64,000 nucleotides of DNA from Gemmatimonadaceae bacterium (GTDB lineage: Bacteria > Gemmatimonadota > Gemmatimonadetes > Gemmatimonadales > Gemmatimonadaceae). Numbering within the stretch: the first letter of the stretch is position 1; each line of letters begins with the position of its first letter. A program made the translations under genes and the position numbers. Below are positions 15,204 through 23,472 of the stretch, piece after piece. The stretch lies in NCBI GenBank assembly GCA_037721215.1, contig JBBJNV010000015.1, forward strand, positions 1 to 64,000, given 5' to 3'. The notes under the pieces were generated by a model. That model saw only the letters and a list, made by a program, of their open reading frames with translations, was not told the DNA's origin and did no database searches.

Positions 15204-18200
15204 CGCGTTGACGTTCCCCTGATTTCAGTGGTAGTCGGTACAATCGCGGCCAGCCCCGCAGACTGCAACAGGCCGTTGACGGCCGGCAGCAGCCTCATGG
15301 CGGAAGCAACCCGCCCCAGTTGAACGTCGAGCTGTGCCGAAAGATTCCGGAACACTTCCAGCGTCTGATCGGTAGGCCGAGCGTCCGAGCTCGAGGCAAC
15401 GCCGGCAAGCGCGGCGATCTTGTTGTTAAGTCTGATGGGATAGTTGAGCGGGTCCTGCCCCGACTGGTTTCGGACCTGATAAATCTGCGACTCCGCATCA
15501 GAAAGCTGGCTCACGAGTACCGATGATGACTGTCTGAAGGCGGCCGACTGTGCCGTCGGTATTTTCGCGCTGCGATCCGTCACTTGTGCCTTGATGCTGC
15601 GAATCTTTTTGACCGCGTCGTTTGCTTCGCTGGTACGGTTTCGGATGGCGAGCAGGAATGCGAACTGCTCGTCGAGCTCAGCCTGGCTTGCAGTCGACCG
15701 CGGATCTTTCATGAGCCGGAAAGTGCGAGTCTGCGGTGCGCCGCCCGCCCGCATTCGGACGGAATATGTACCAGGCACTGTAACCGGGCCCTGCGTTCCC
15801 CCAGCCCAGAGAATCATGTTTTCAAAAGTGGATGCGTCAGGGTGTCTGAGGTTCCACGCAAAGCTGTTGAGCCCCGCCTTGTTGGGGACCCTCGGAGGCA
15901 CAGGTGTGCGGCGCGGACCATCGTCCGAACCATCCTCACTTCGTAACTCCGCGCGGATCGATGAATCCGCCTTGACACCGGCGCGTTTGAGGCTGTCTGC
16001 GCGCGCGACTCGAACACTGTCCGCACGAACGGAGTCGCGCGCAACGACCGGATCCTGCGCGCTTGTAAATGTTCTGATTACTGCGCCCCGGGAATCCATG
16101 AAGTCGAGTGTCACGGGCTGATTGGCATTCCTGAGCCAGTAATAGACCACTGCCCCGGATGCCGGATTCTGACCCGACGGCTGGCCGCCGGCAGCACCGG
16201 TACCGCCGCCGCCGCCGAACGTAGCCCGGTAGGCATCTCGCGGCTTGAAGAGATGAGCCGCGCTGCGTGTGATTTCGGGACTCATCTGCCGCAACGCCGA
16301 GAGGTCGTCCATGATCCAGAACGACCGTCCGTGGGTACCGGCGACCAGATCACCCTCTTTTACGGCGATGTCGTGGACAGGGACTATCGGCAGATTCTTA
16401 CGGAGCGATTGCCATGAGACACCATCGTTGAAACTCACCCACACCCCTCGCTCGGTTCCCGCGTACAACAATCCCCGGCGTACCGGGTCTTCCCGCACGA
16501 CCCGTACGAATTCAGTCGCGTTGATGCCGCCTACAACCAGACGCCACGTCGCGCCGTAATCGTCCGTCGCGTAGATGTACGGCCGCATGTCGTCCATCTG
16601 AAAATGATTCGCGGCCACGTAAGCCTTGCCGGGAGCGTAGCGTGACGCCTCGATCATCGAGATGCGGCTCCACTCAGGTATTCCTGCAGGCGTGACATTC
16701 TTCCAGCTTCGACCGTTGTCGCGGGTAACATGAACAAGCCCATCATCAGATCCCGCCCAGATAATACCTTTTGTCCCCGGCGACTCGGCAATCGTGAACA
16801 CGGTGCCGTAATACTCCACCGAGGTCTGGTCTTTCGTGATCGGGCCACCGGACGGCCCAAGTGTCTTCGGATCGTTTCGCGTGAGGTCGCGGCTCATCGG
16901 CGTAAAGGTCTGCCCTTCGTTGGTGGATCTGAACACCACGCTGCTCCCGATATACATCGTCTTGGGATCATGCGGTGAGAGTACGATAGGGAAAGTCCAC
17001 TGAAAACGATACTTCGCGTCTGCAGCGTCGTGGCCCATCGGATTGTCGGGCCATGGATTGATGTTGCGCTCGAAACCCGTGCGGTGGTCATATCGCGACA
17101 GATATCCGCCGTAGGAACCCGCGTAGACGATGTTCGGATCGTCTGGCCGAACCGCTATGTACCCACTCTCGCCTCCGCCCACTTCATACCAGTCCGAAAT
17201 GTCGATGCCGCCGTTCGCGCGGCTTGGACCACAGAGCGTTGAATTGTCCTGCTGGGCCCCACAGACCTGATAGGGAAAATGATTTGTAGTTGTCACGTGG
17301 TAGAACTGCGCTGTCGCCTGGTCCTGCGCAGTCCACGTACGGCCGCCGTTGAACGAGACGTTCGCTCCTCCGTCATTGGCGTTGATCATCCGCGATGCGT
17401 CATCCGGCGCAATCCACAGGTCATGATTGTCGCTGTGGGGCACTGAGATGGGACGAAAGGTCTTACCGCCGTCGGTCGACCGATGCATTCCGACGTTGAG
17501 CGCGTAGACGGTAGCTGTATCCTTCGGGTCTGCGTAGATCCGCGTGTAGTACCAGGCGCGCTGACGAAGACTGCGGTCAGAGTTTATCCGCGCCCACGTT
17601 GCGCCTGCGTTCTCGGAGCGATACACGCCACCGGAGTCGGCTTCGATCAATGCCCAGAGCCGTCCTGGCCGGGCGGGTGATACAGTGATGGCAATTTTGC
17701 CGAGCACGCCGGCAGGAAGGCCGGCGTTGCGGCTGATGTCCTTCCAGGTCAGCCCAGCGTCGACCGATTTGAAGATGCCGCTGCCGGAGCCACCGGACAC
17801 GAGTTTCCATGGCGTCCGATGCGCGTGCCAGAAAGTGGCGTACAGGATGTTGGCGTTCGAGGGATCGAGGATGAGGTCGACCGCCCCGGCCGAGTCTCCC
17901 CGAAAAAGCAGTCGGCCCCAGGTTTTCCCGCCGTTGACAGTCTTGAAAACTCCGCGTTCGGGGTTTGGACCCCACACGTGCCCGAGAGCGGCAACGTAGG
18001 CAATATCCGGGTTCGTGGGATGGATGCGGACGCGACCGATCTGACGTGTGTCGCCAAGGCCGACGGAAGTCCAGGTCTTGCCGGCGTCGATCGACTTGAA
18101 AACTCCATCACCATGCGAAACGTTGCCGCGGATTGGTGTTTCGCCTGTGCCTGCGTAAACGATGTCGGGATTGGATTCGCTCACCGCGAGCGCTCCGACG

Positions 18201-18517
18201 GTTCCACCGAAGAATTTGTCGGTGACCGGCGCCCATGTCATGCCGCCGTCGACAGTCTTGAACACGCCGCCGCCGGTGGTTCCGGCATAGTATTCGTGCG
18301 GTCTCGCCCGCGATCCGGCCACCGCGACGGAGCGTCCGCCTCTGAACGGCCCGATCTCGCGCCATCGGAGTGCCGCGAAAGCCGACGTGTCGTAAGCCGC
18401 TGGGGCAATATCTGGCCGCTGACCCGGAGAAGCAGTCTGACTCCACAACGGATTCATTCCGGCAAAGACTGGAAACAGAAGTGCAGAAGCGAAGAAAAGG
18501 CGGATGATGAAGGTCAC
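15200..18517 (-). CDS. Large secreted BNR/sortilin-like beta-propeller protein
   Basis: The 1105-residue protein has a signal peptide and then a long array of propeller blades with Asp-box/BNR motifs, such as KTVDGGMTWAPV, KSIDAGKTWTSV, KTVNGGKTWGRL, KSVDAGLTWKDI and HVTRDNGRSWKNV. Recurring phrases like NPDIVYAGTGE are typical of the WD40/YVTN/BNR group often labelled glycosyl hydrolase or VPS10-like. The propeller ends near residue 745. The C-terminal 330 residues contain a highly charged linker (DSVRADSVRVARADSLKRAG) and a helical domain with ASQAELDEQFAFLLAIRNRTSEANDAV. Start is GTG 18517. No catalytic function can be assigned; it may bind proteins or process them in the periplasm. Confidence 0.88.
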   Translation of the reverse strand: MTFIIRLFFASALLFPVFAGMNPLWSQTASPGQRPDIAPAAYDTSAFAALRWREIGPFRGGRSVAVAGSRARPHEYYAGTTGGGVFKTVDGGMTWAPVTDKFFGGTVGALAVSESNPDIVYAGTGETPIRGNVSHGDGVFKSIDAGKTWTSVGLGDTRQIGRVRIHPTNPDIAYVAALGHVWGPNPERGVFKTVNGGKTWGRLLFRGDSAGAVDLILDPSNANILYATFWHAHRTPWKLVSGGSGSGIFKSVDAGLTWKDISRNAGLPAGVLGKIAITVSPARPGRLWALIEADSGGVYRSENAGATWARINSDRSLRQRAWYYTRIYADPKDTATVYALNVGMHRSTDGGKTFRPISVPHSDNHDLWIAPDDASRMINANDGGANVSFNGGRTWTAQDQATAQFYHVTTTNHFPYQVCGAQQDNSTLCGPSRANGGIDISDWYEVGGGESGYIAVRPDDPNIVYAGSYGGYLSRYDHRTGFERNINPWPDNPMGHDAADAKYRFQWTFPIVLSPHDPKTMYIGSSVVFRSTNEGQTFTPMSRDLTRNDPKTLGPSGGPITKDQTSVEYYGTVFTIAESPGTKGIIWAGSDDGLVHVTRDNGRSWKNVTPAGIPEWSRISMIEASRYAPGKAYVAANHFQMDDMRPYIYATDDYGATWRLVVGGINATEFVRVVREDPVRRGLLYAGTERGVWVSFNDGVSWQSLRKNLPIVPVHDIAVKEGDLVAGTHGRSFWIMDDLSALRQMSPEITRSAAHLFKPRDAYRATFGGGGGTGAAGGQPSGQNPASGAVVYYWLRNANQPVTLDFMDSRGAVIRTFTSAQDPVVARDSVRADSVRVARADSLKRAGVKADSSIRAELRSEDGSDDGPRRTPVPPRVPNKAGLNSFAWNLRHPDASTFENMILWAGGTQGPVTVPGTYSVRMRAGGAPQTRTFRLMKDPRSTASQAELDEQFAFLLAIRNRTSEANDAVKKIRSIKAQVTDRSAKIPTAQSAAFRQSSSVLVSQLSDAESQIYQVRNQSGQDPLNYPIRLNNKIAALAGVASSSDARPTDQTLEVFRNLSAQLDVQLGRVASAMRLLPAVNGLLQSAGLAAIVPTTTEIRGTSTR

Positions 18518-18646
18518 AGTTCCTGGGGTCGGGGGCGGCGTGTCATGGCACTATCTAGCGGTCGGGACCGATTGGCTGCAAGTGGATCAGCGCGAAGTCA
18601 CGCGATTTGCATCTGAGCCTTTCACACAACAACGGGAGAAAACCAG

Positions 18647-19000
18647 ATGCAGCTGCCGCCAGAAAGCTCCGAGCAGCGGAGCGAAATGCTCGACCCGCAC
18701 CGGAGGGAGGACAGACAGGACGCAGCGACAGAGATCGCGGGCCGGCTCGCACAGAAGGGACTCGATGTCGACTCGGACGAAGACTCGGCAGTCCTTGCCG
18801 ACCTGATGAGCGCCGTCGAGAGATTCGAGGCCGCGGTCATTTGGAGGGGAGGCGACCCGATGGTAAACATGCCGTCGTCAACCGATCCGGAGAACCGTGC
18901 TTACGTTCTTCCCGAACGAACCAGCGGCGAAACTCTCCAGGTTTATGCAGGCCGCGTTGACGATGCTGCGGCCGGGCTGGAAGGGCCGCGAATAGCATAG
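18647..19000 (+). CDS. Hypothetical 117-residue protein
   Basis: I do not recognise this protein. It is acidic and polar, with no signal peptide or membrane segment. A central segment (AGRLAQKGLDVDSDEDSAVLADLMSAVERFEAAVIWRGGDPMVN) looks helical; the following part is rich in Pro, Ser and Glu. The ATG at 18647 has GGGAG about 11 bases upstream. It is divergent from the propeller gene and ends 5 bases before the moaC stop on the other strand. Codon use looks like its neighbours, so it is probably real. Confidence 0.65.
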   Translation: MQLPPESSEQRSEMLDPHRREDRQDAATEIAGRLAQKGLDVDSDEDSAVLADLMSAVERFEAAVIWRGGDPMVNMPSSTDPENRAYVLPERTSGETLQVYAGRVDDAAAGLEGPRIA

Positions 19001-19005
19001 GGCAG

Positions 19006-19494
19006 TCAGGGCTGAAGCTCGGCCCGGCGCCAAGTGCCGGAACGGCCGCCACTTTTCTCGCTCAAGGCGATACCGGTGATCTCCATTCCGCGGTCGATTG
19101 CCTTCGCCATGTCGTAGATGGTGAGCAGGGCCGCCGTAGTTGCGACGAGCGCTTCCATCTCGACGCCCGTCCTGCCGATGGTTGCGGCGCGGGTTTCGAC
19201 CCGGATACCAGGCAGGGTATCGTCGAAGGCGAAGTCGAGCCCGATGTCGGTGAGGGCGATCGGGTGGCACAGCGGGATGGTATCCGATGTTCTTTTCGCG
19301 CCCATGATTCCCGCGATGCGTGCCACCGAAAGGACATCGCCTTTGGCCATTTGATTATTGCGGATTGCATCGAGCGTCGCCGGGCTCATACGAATTGCTC
19401 CTGCGGCCCTCGCGACGCGAACGGTCTCGGGCTTATCACTGATGTCCACCAGTCGCGCGCGACCAGTTTTGTCTGCGTGTGTCAAATCGCTCAC
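19006..19494 (-). CDS. moaC: Cyclic pyranopterin monophosphate synthase
   Basis: MoaC makes cyclic pyranopterin monophosphate, the first stable step of molybdenum cofactor synthesis, from the MoaA product. Landmarks are ARLVDISDKPETVRVARA, KGDVLSVARIAGIMGAKRTSDTIPLCHPI and GRTGVEMEALVATTAALLTIYDMAKAIDRGM, which carry the conserved active-site His, Glu, Asp and Lys. The end is a shortened EKSGGRSGTWRR. Length 162 is typical. Start GTG 19494 overlaps the holB stop in a GTGA. No other moa gene is in the window. Confidence 0.96.
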   Translation of the reverse strand: MSDLTHADKTGRARLVDISDKPETVRVARAAGAIRMSPATLDAIRNNQMAKGDVLSVARIAGIMGAKRTSDTIPLCHPIALTDIGLDFAFDDTLPGIRVETRAATIGRTGVEMEALVATTAALLTIYDMAKAIDRGMEITGIALSEKSGGRSGTWRRAELQP

Positions 19495-20564
19495 TGTAGC
19501 TCTGAAGCTATCTCGCGGAGGAGCCGGGAGGTGATGAGCATTGGATTGACGTTCCCGGCAGCGCGGATTCTGGCGCGCCCGACGGCATCGCTGGCGCGGG
19601 CTGCACCCAGCGCCGCCGGTTGATCGTCATCGAGCATTGCGCGGCGCATACGTTCGCCGAGCGCTACGACCAGCGCGTCGAGAATGTCGGTATAAGCACC
19701 GCGCGCGCCCGATGAGCCAACCGAAAGCGTAGTGGCGTGGAGTGCCGACCTTCGTGGCGAAACGGCGGCATCGATGAAGGCCCGTGCTGCTTTCATGGCG
19801 GATGCACGTGCCTCATCGCCGAGCAAGGTTCCCGGTGCGCCGGCAGCGAGTTGGATTCGATGCTCGACTGAGCTGGGATGGCCGGCTGTGTCCAGCGCTT
19901 TTTTCACCTCGGGATTGGACAGGAATGCGCGCGCAGCGGCTTCCGCCAGAAGCGGCACGCGAACCGGTATTACTCTCGATCGGATCGTTGGGAGAAGGGA
20001 GCCTGGCTCACTGGATGTAAGGATGATCGTCGTATTCGTTTGTGGCTCCTCGAGCAACTTGAGAAATGCGTTGGCCGCCTGATCGGCGCCTTCCTGCGAA
20101 ACCATCCTCTCGGCGTCACCGATAATGAAGACTTTTCGTCGTGCCATCGCTGGCGTCAGAGACGCCCGCTGTAGAATCGCCCGAACAGTGGCGACGTAGA
20201 TCCCGTGATTGCCGGGCGGGGCAGTGTACAATCCTCCTGTCTTCACCCGCGCAAGGATCGCCTCATGGATGTCCTCCTGGACATCGGAGACGTCAGGGTC
20301 GGCGTCCTTGAGCCGGGGACGGGGGAAGTACCAGTGGAGATCCGGATGTGTGAGATTGCGAGTATACTGGCAGTTCTGGCAGCTTCCGCATGGCCGCGGG
20401 GGATTGTCGCAGATTATCAGTTGCGCCAGCCATAAGGCGAGTCGCTGCTTGCCGATTCCGCGAGGCCCCTGCAGCAGAAGGCTCGCAGGCAGGCACCCGG
20501 CGTTGGCGCTGCGGGATAACTGATTACGAAGGTCTTCGTGGCCGTAGAGGTCAACGAGGGTCAT
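19491..20564 (-). CDS. holB: DNA polymerase III delta-prime subunit (HolB-like)
   Basis: This is a clamp-loader AAA+ ATPase-like subunit. The N-terminus has LYGHEDLRNQLSRS followed by LLLQGPRGIGKQRLALWLAQLIIC, a Walker A-like loop. A zinc-binding module is seen in CDNPPRPCGSCQNCQY. Walker B-like and sensor segments are KVFIIGDAERMVSQEGADQAANAFLKLLEEP and TTIILTSSEPGSLLPTIRSR. The remainder (to 357 residues) is helical. Start ATG 20564; moaC is coupled behind it. The divergent PfpI gene begins 68 bases away. Confidence 0.92.
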   Translation of the reverse strand: MTLVDLYGHEDLRNQLSRSANAGCLPASLLLQGPRGIGKQRLALWLAQLIICDNPPRPCGSCQNCQYTRNLTHPDLHWYFPRPRLKDADPDVSDVQEDIHEAILARVKTGGLYTAPPGNHGIYVATVRAILQRASLTPAMARRKVFIIGDAERMVSQEGADQAANAFLKLLEEPQTNTTIILTSSEPGSLLPTIRSRVIPVRVPLLAEAAARAFLSNPEVKKALDTAGHPSSVEHRIQLAAGAPGTLLGDEARASAMKAARAFIDAAVSPRRSALHATTLSVGSSGARGAYTDILDALVVALGERMRRAMLDDDQPAALGAARASDAVGRARIRAAGNVNPMLITSRLLREIASELQ

Positions 20565-20632
20565 GGCTCAATATGGCACGTTTTCTGACTTCACAGAACG
20601 AGTCACAGGTTCAATAACAGCCGGGAGTGGGG

Positions 20633-21256
20633 ATGGCCGGGGATCTTACAGGTCGGAAGGTCGCTGTGCTGGCGACTGATGGTGTTGAGCAGGTTGAATT
20701 GACGGCTCCGTGGCAGGCGCTCAAGGAGGCCAGGGCGGAAGCGTCGCTGGTGTCGTTGAAGGCGGCTGAGGTTCAAGGTTTCATCAATGGAGAGAAAGCC
20801 GACACATTTGTGGTGGACCGGGTAGTGACTGACGTCCGCGCAGGTGATTTCGATGCGCTCGTGATTCCCGGGGGTCAGCGCAGTACCGAGGCGTTGAGGG
20901 CCAATGCCGGTGCAGTTGATTTCGTGCGGGGATTCATGGAAGCGGACAAACCAGTCGCAGCGATTTGTCATGCGCCGCGCCTGCTGGTAGAAGCCGGGGC
21001 AGTGAAGGGACGGACACTCACATCGCACGCGGATCTGGCCGATGAGATCCGGGCCGCGGGGGGAGTCTGGGTCGACAAGCAGGCGCAGGTGGATCAGAAA
21101 CTTCTGACCAGCCGGCGGGCAGAGGATTTACCGGCTTTCTGCGCCAACCTGATCGCGTTGCTTGCATCGGCGATCGACGAACGCCGGCTCGACCGGATGG
21201 TGGAGCAAAGCTTTCCCGCCAGTGACCCGCTTCCGGGACCGATCTCTCCGCGATGA
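20633..21256 (+). CDS. DJ-1/PfpI-family protein with C-terminal SFPASDP tail
   Basis: The DJ-1/PfpI domain (residues 1-175) has GRKVAVLATDGVEQVELTAPW, DFDALVIPGGQRSTEAL and the nucleophile elbow AAICHAPRLLVEAG with the reactive Cys-His. This is close to the general-stress/glyoxalase-like PfpI group. Behind it, DRMVEQSFPASDPLPGP is a short motif that I recognise from separate small proteins and from tails of some PfpI proteins. ATG 20633 has GGGAG at 20623-20627 with good spacing; the GTG at 20627 would use part of that site. Enzyme activity cannot be told from the sequence. Confidence 0.9.
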   Translation: MAGDLTGRKVAVLATDGVEQVELTAPWQALKEARAEASLVSLKAAEVQGFINGEKADTFVVDRVVTDVRAGDFDALVIPGGQRSTEALRANAGAVDFVRGFMEADKPVAAICHAPRLLVEAGAVKGRTLTSHADLADEIRAAGGVWVDKQAQVDQKLLTSRRAEDLPAFCANLIALLASAIDERRLDRMVEQSFPASDPLPGPISPR

Positions 21257-21297
21257 GCCGGATCCGGACCTGATCCGGACTTTGAACGGCAAAGTAC

Positions 21298-21327
21298 TTG
21301 ACACGGATGCAGGTCTGAGCATATGAT
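21298..21327 (+). promoter_or_regulatory. Strong sigma-70-like promoter
   Basis: A perfect -35 TTGACA at 21298-21303 and a -10 TATGAT at 21322-21327 are separated by 18 bases. It is the best promoter match I can see in the window. The start of transcription would fall at about 21333-21335, which coincides with the ATG at 21334, so the downstream gene may be read from a leaderless or nearly leaderless transcript. Confidence 0.65.
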
Positions 21328-21333
21328 ACGCAA

Positions 21334-21951
21334 ATGACATCAGTCCGGCCGTTGCGGCCTCCCCCGCACCAGGACCCCCCCGCGCTTCACCACCGCGCGA
21401 TGGATAACCTTGCATTCATTCGAGATACAATGGAGGCAGCCGGCTCGTTCACGGCGGTCTCGGGATGGGGAATGGTGGCAATCGGATTGCTGGCCATCAT
21501 TGTAGCAGTCATTGCCGGTCGCGAACCAGCCCAGTTAGCCGCACTGAATGTCTGGCTCGCGTCTTCTTTCATGCCCCCTGTGATCATGCTATGGGCGATG
21601 GTGCGAAAGGCGCGGGCGGCACGCATGCCTTTGTTGTCGGGTCCGGGCCGCAAGTTCGTTCTCAGTTTTTCTCCGCCCATGCTCGTTGGCGCGCTTCTGA
21701 CGCTGGTTCTCTATCGCGCCGGATTTCTTGAAGCAATCCCCGGTGTCTGGCTATTGCTTTACGGAACAGCGGTCGTTGCCGGTGGAGCTTTTTCGGTGAA
21801 AATCGTCCCTGTCATGGGATTGTGCTTCATGGCCGCCGGCGCGGTCGCCCTGTTTGCGCCTTTGTCATGGCAGATGTGGATTCTCGGGGCGGCGTTCGGC
21901 GGACTGCATATCGGATTCGGCCTTCCCATTGCCCGGAGGCATGGTGGCTAA
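21334..21951 (+). CDS. Multi-pass membrane protein of unknown function
   Basis: The protein (205 residues from ATG 21334, or 183 from ATG 21400) has about five to six membrane segments, including VSGWGMVAIGLLAIIVAVIAG, AALNVWLASSFMPPVIMLWAMV, FSPPMLVGALLTLVLY and LCFMAAGAVALFAPLSW. I do not recognise a named family. Without the first 22 residues the N-terminus (MDNLAFIRDTMEAAGSFT) looks normal. The stop overlaps the start of the winged-helix regulator gene by 11 bases, so the two likely work as a pair: a membrane protein and its partner regulator. Confidence 0.8.
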   Translation: MTSVRPLRPPPHQDPPALHHRAMDNLAFIRDTMEAAGSFTAVSGWGMVAIGLLAIIVAVIAGREPAQLAALNVWLASSFMPPVIMLWAMVRKARAARMPLLSGPGRKFVLSFSPPMLVGALLTLVLYRAGFLEAIPGVWLLLYGTAVVAGGAFSVKIVPVMGLCFMAAGAVALFAPLSWQMWILGAAFGGLHIGFGLPIARRHGG

Positions 21952-22327
21952 GCATAGTGTCGCGCAGGACGATACCACTCGGCCGCCGAACCACATGAGG
22001 GGCGGTGTGTCACGCCGCGCTGCGAATAACACGGCGCTCGATCTCGACCGACTCATTCACGAAAGGATGCGGCTCGGAATCGTCAGCGCGCTGGCGGTGA
22101 ACGATTCGCTCAGCTTCAGTGACCTCAAGAAGCTGATGGGTACCACTGATGGAAATCTCAGCGTGCATGCCCGAAAGCTGGAAGAAGCGGAATACATTGC
22201 GTGCACAAAATCGTTCGAGGGGCGAATGCCGAAGACACAATACCGGCTGACCCAGGCCGGCCGTCGGGCACTCGAACGGTACCTCGATCACATGGAAGCC
22301 CTGATCCGCGTCACGCGGGATCGTTAG
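21941..22327 (+). CDS. Winged-helix transcriptional regulator
   Basis: The 128-residue protein has a single DNA-binding winged helix of the MarR/ArsR-like HTH_27 type: HERMRLGIVSALAVNDSLSFSDLKKLMGTTDGNLSVHARKLEEAEYI, then KSFEGRMPKTQYRLTQAGRRALERYLDHMEAL. The first 25 residues are polar and less conserved. ATG 21941 overlaps the membrane gene by 11 bases; GTG 21944 is also possible. It probably regulates its own operon, which starts at the strong promoter at 21298. uppS follows after 17 bases. Confidence 0.9.
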   Translation: MVAKHSVAQDDTTRPPNHMRGGVSRRAANNTALDLDRLIHERMRLGIVSALAVNDSLSFSDLKKLMGTTDGNLSVHARKLEEAEYIACTKSFEGRMPKTQYRLTQAGRRALERYLDHMEALIRVTRDR

Positions 22328-22344
22328 GCGACAACGAGACAGGG

Positions 22345-23076
22345 ATGACTGGACAAACGCCCCGTGGAATTCACGTAGCTATCATCATGGACGGCAACGG
22401 TCGCTGGGCAACTGGGCGTGGCCAGTTGCGCACGGCCGGGCATATAGCTGGGGCACGAACTGTTCGAAAGATCGTCGAAGCGGCGCCCGGTTGCGGAATC
22501 GGGGCGCTTACCCTCTATGCTTTCTCCGCGGACAACTGGCGGCGTCCTTCAAGAGAGGTCGCACTGCTCATGCGGCTCTTTCGAAGATACCTCATTTCTG
22601 AAGTTGCGCGATGCGTGACCAACGGTGTCAGGATGCGCATCATCGGAAGGCGCGATCGAATTCCGGCGGAGCTGCTGAGGGCAATCGTGAACGCCGAGCA
22701 GGCGACTCGAGCGGGACGCACTCTGGACCTGCGCATTGCTGTCGATTACTCCTCACGGGACGCCATTTTGCGGAGTGCTCGCCTGCTTGCTGCCCGCATG
22801 CCTGGCAGCCCAGACCAGGAGCGAGCCGAATTCGCGGAACTCCTTGCTCACGTAGATCATGGGGCAGGGGGGTCACGTGATGTCGACCTTCTGATTCGCA
22901 CCGGCGGCGAACAGCGTCTCAGCGATTTTCTGCTTTGGGAATGTGCCTACGCCGAGCTCCATTTTACACGGCGGATGTGGCCCGAGTTCTCTCCTGTTGA
23001 CCTGCTCGCGGCTGTCGAGGATTTTTATGCGCGCGAGCGACGTTTCGGGACGGTTCCTACTGCTGCCGCCGGCTGA
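22345..23076 (+). CDS. uppS: Undecaprenyl diphosphate synthase
   Basis: UppS is a cis-prenyltransferase that makes the C55 carrier for peptidoglycan and O-antigen. Landmarks are HVAIIMDGNGRWA with the catalytic Asp near residue 16, the conserved TLYAFSADNWRRP, and near the end LLIRTGGEQRLSDFLLWECAYAELHF. The sequence fits the family through to the end (243 residues). One odd residue: the substrate-side motif reads KIVEAAPGCGIGALT, where many homologues have slightly different residues. It may be co-transcribed with the membrane protein and regulator; a terminator follows. Confidence 0.95.
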   Translation: MTGQTPRGIHVAIIMDGNGRWATGRGQLRTAGHIAGARTVRKIVEAAPGCGIGALTLYAFSADNWRRPSREVALLMRLFRRYLISEVARCVTNGVRMRIIGRRDRIPAELLRAIVNAEQATRAGRTLDLRIAVDYSSRDAILRSARLLAARMPGSPDQERAEFAELLAHVDHGAGGSRDVDLLIRTGGEQRLSDFLLWECAYAELHFTRRMWPEFSPVDLLAAVEDFYARERRFGTVPTAAAG

Positions 23077-23149
23077 TCCCACCGGCGAGGTGATAGCGGC
23101 GAGCACGCAGGTTGGACAAGTGTGAGCAGTCGAATGCGCAATAACAACG

Positions 23150-23177
23150 GCCGCCGGAAGGCGGCTTTTCTTTTTCC
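23150..23177 (+). terminator. Rho-independent terminator after uppS
   Basis: GCCGCC (23150-23155) pairs with GGCGGC (23160-23165) through a GGAA tetraloop and is followed by TTTTCTTTTT. It lies 73 bases after the uppS stop and ends the transcript before the succinate dehydrogenase operon. Confidence 0.85.
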
Positions 23178-23253
23178 TTCCTGCGCTGGCTCTGCTGTGA
23201 TCTCCCGTCTACATTAGCCGCACCACTCACTCTTCCAAAAAAGGAAACGCCGC

Positions 23254-23469
23254 ATGCCGATAAAGGACGGGAAGCGCTACTGCGTCAATCATCCAGGCAG
23301 CCGAATGAATCGCACTGGTACCTTCAAGGCACTCGCGAATGTCGAGGGCACCGCTACAGAAGGCACCATCAACTCGGCTTCGGGGCTGGTGGTGATGCCA
23401 TTCGTATGTGACGAGTGCGGCTACCTCGAGCTGTACGTCGCCGACAAGACGCAGAACGAAAAGAAGTAG
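23254..23469 (+). CDS. Small CxxC protein at the head of the sdh operon
   Basis: This 71-residue protein has one CVNH near residue 10 and CDECG at about residue 52, so two Cys and one His pairs could bind zinc or an iron-sulfur cluster. I do not recognise a named family. ATG 23254 has an AAGGAAA site about 9 bases upstream. It ends 3 bases before the membrane subunit gene of succinate dehydrogenase, and is clearly in the same transcript. It may be a small subunit, an assembly factor or a zinc ribbon regulator; the sequence does not decide. Confidence 0.8.
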   Translation: MPIKDGKRYCVNHPGSRMNRTGTFKALANVEGTATEGTINSASGLVVMPFVCDECGYLELYVADKTQNEKK

Positions 23470-23472
23470 GCC

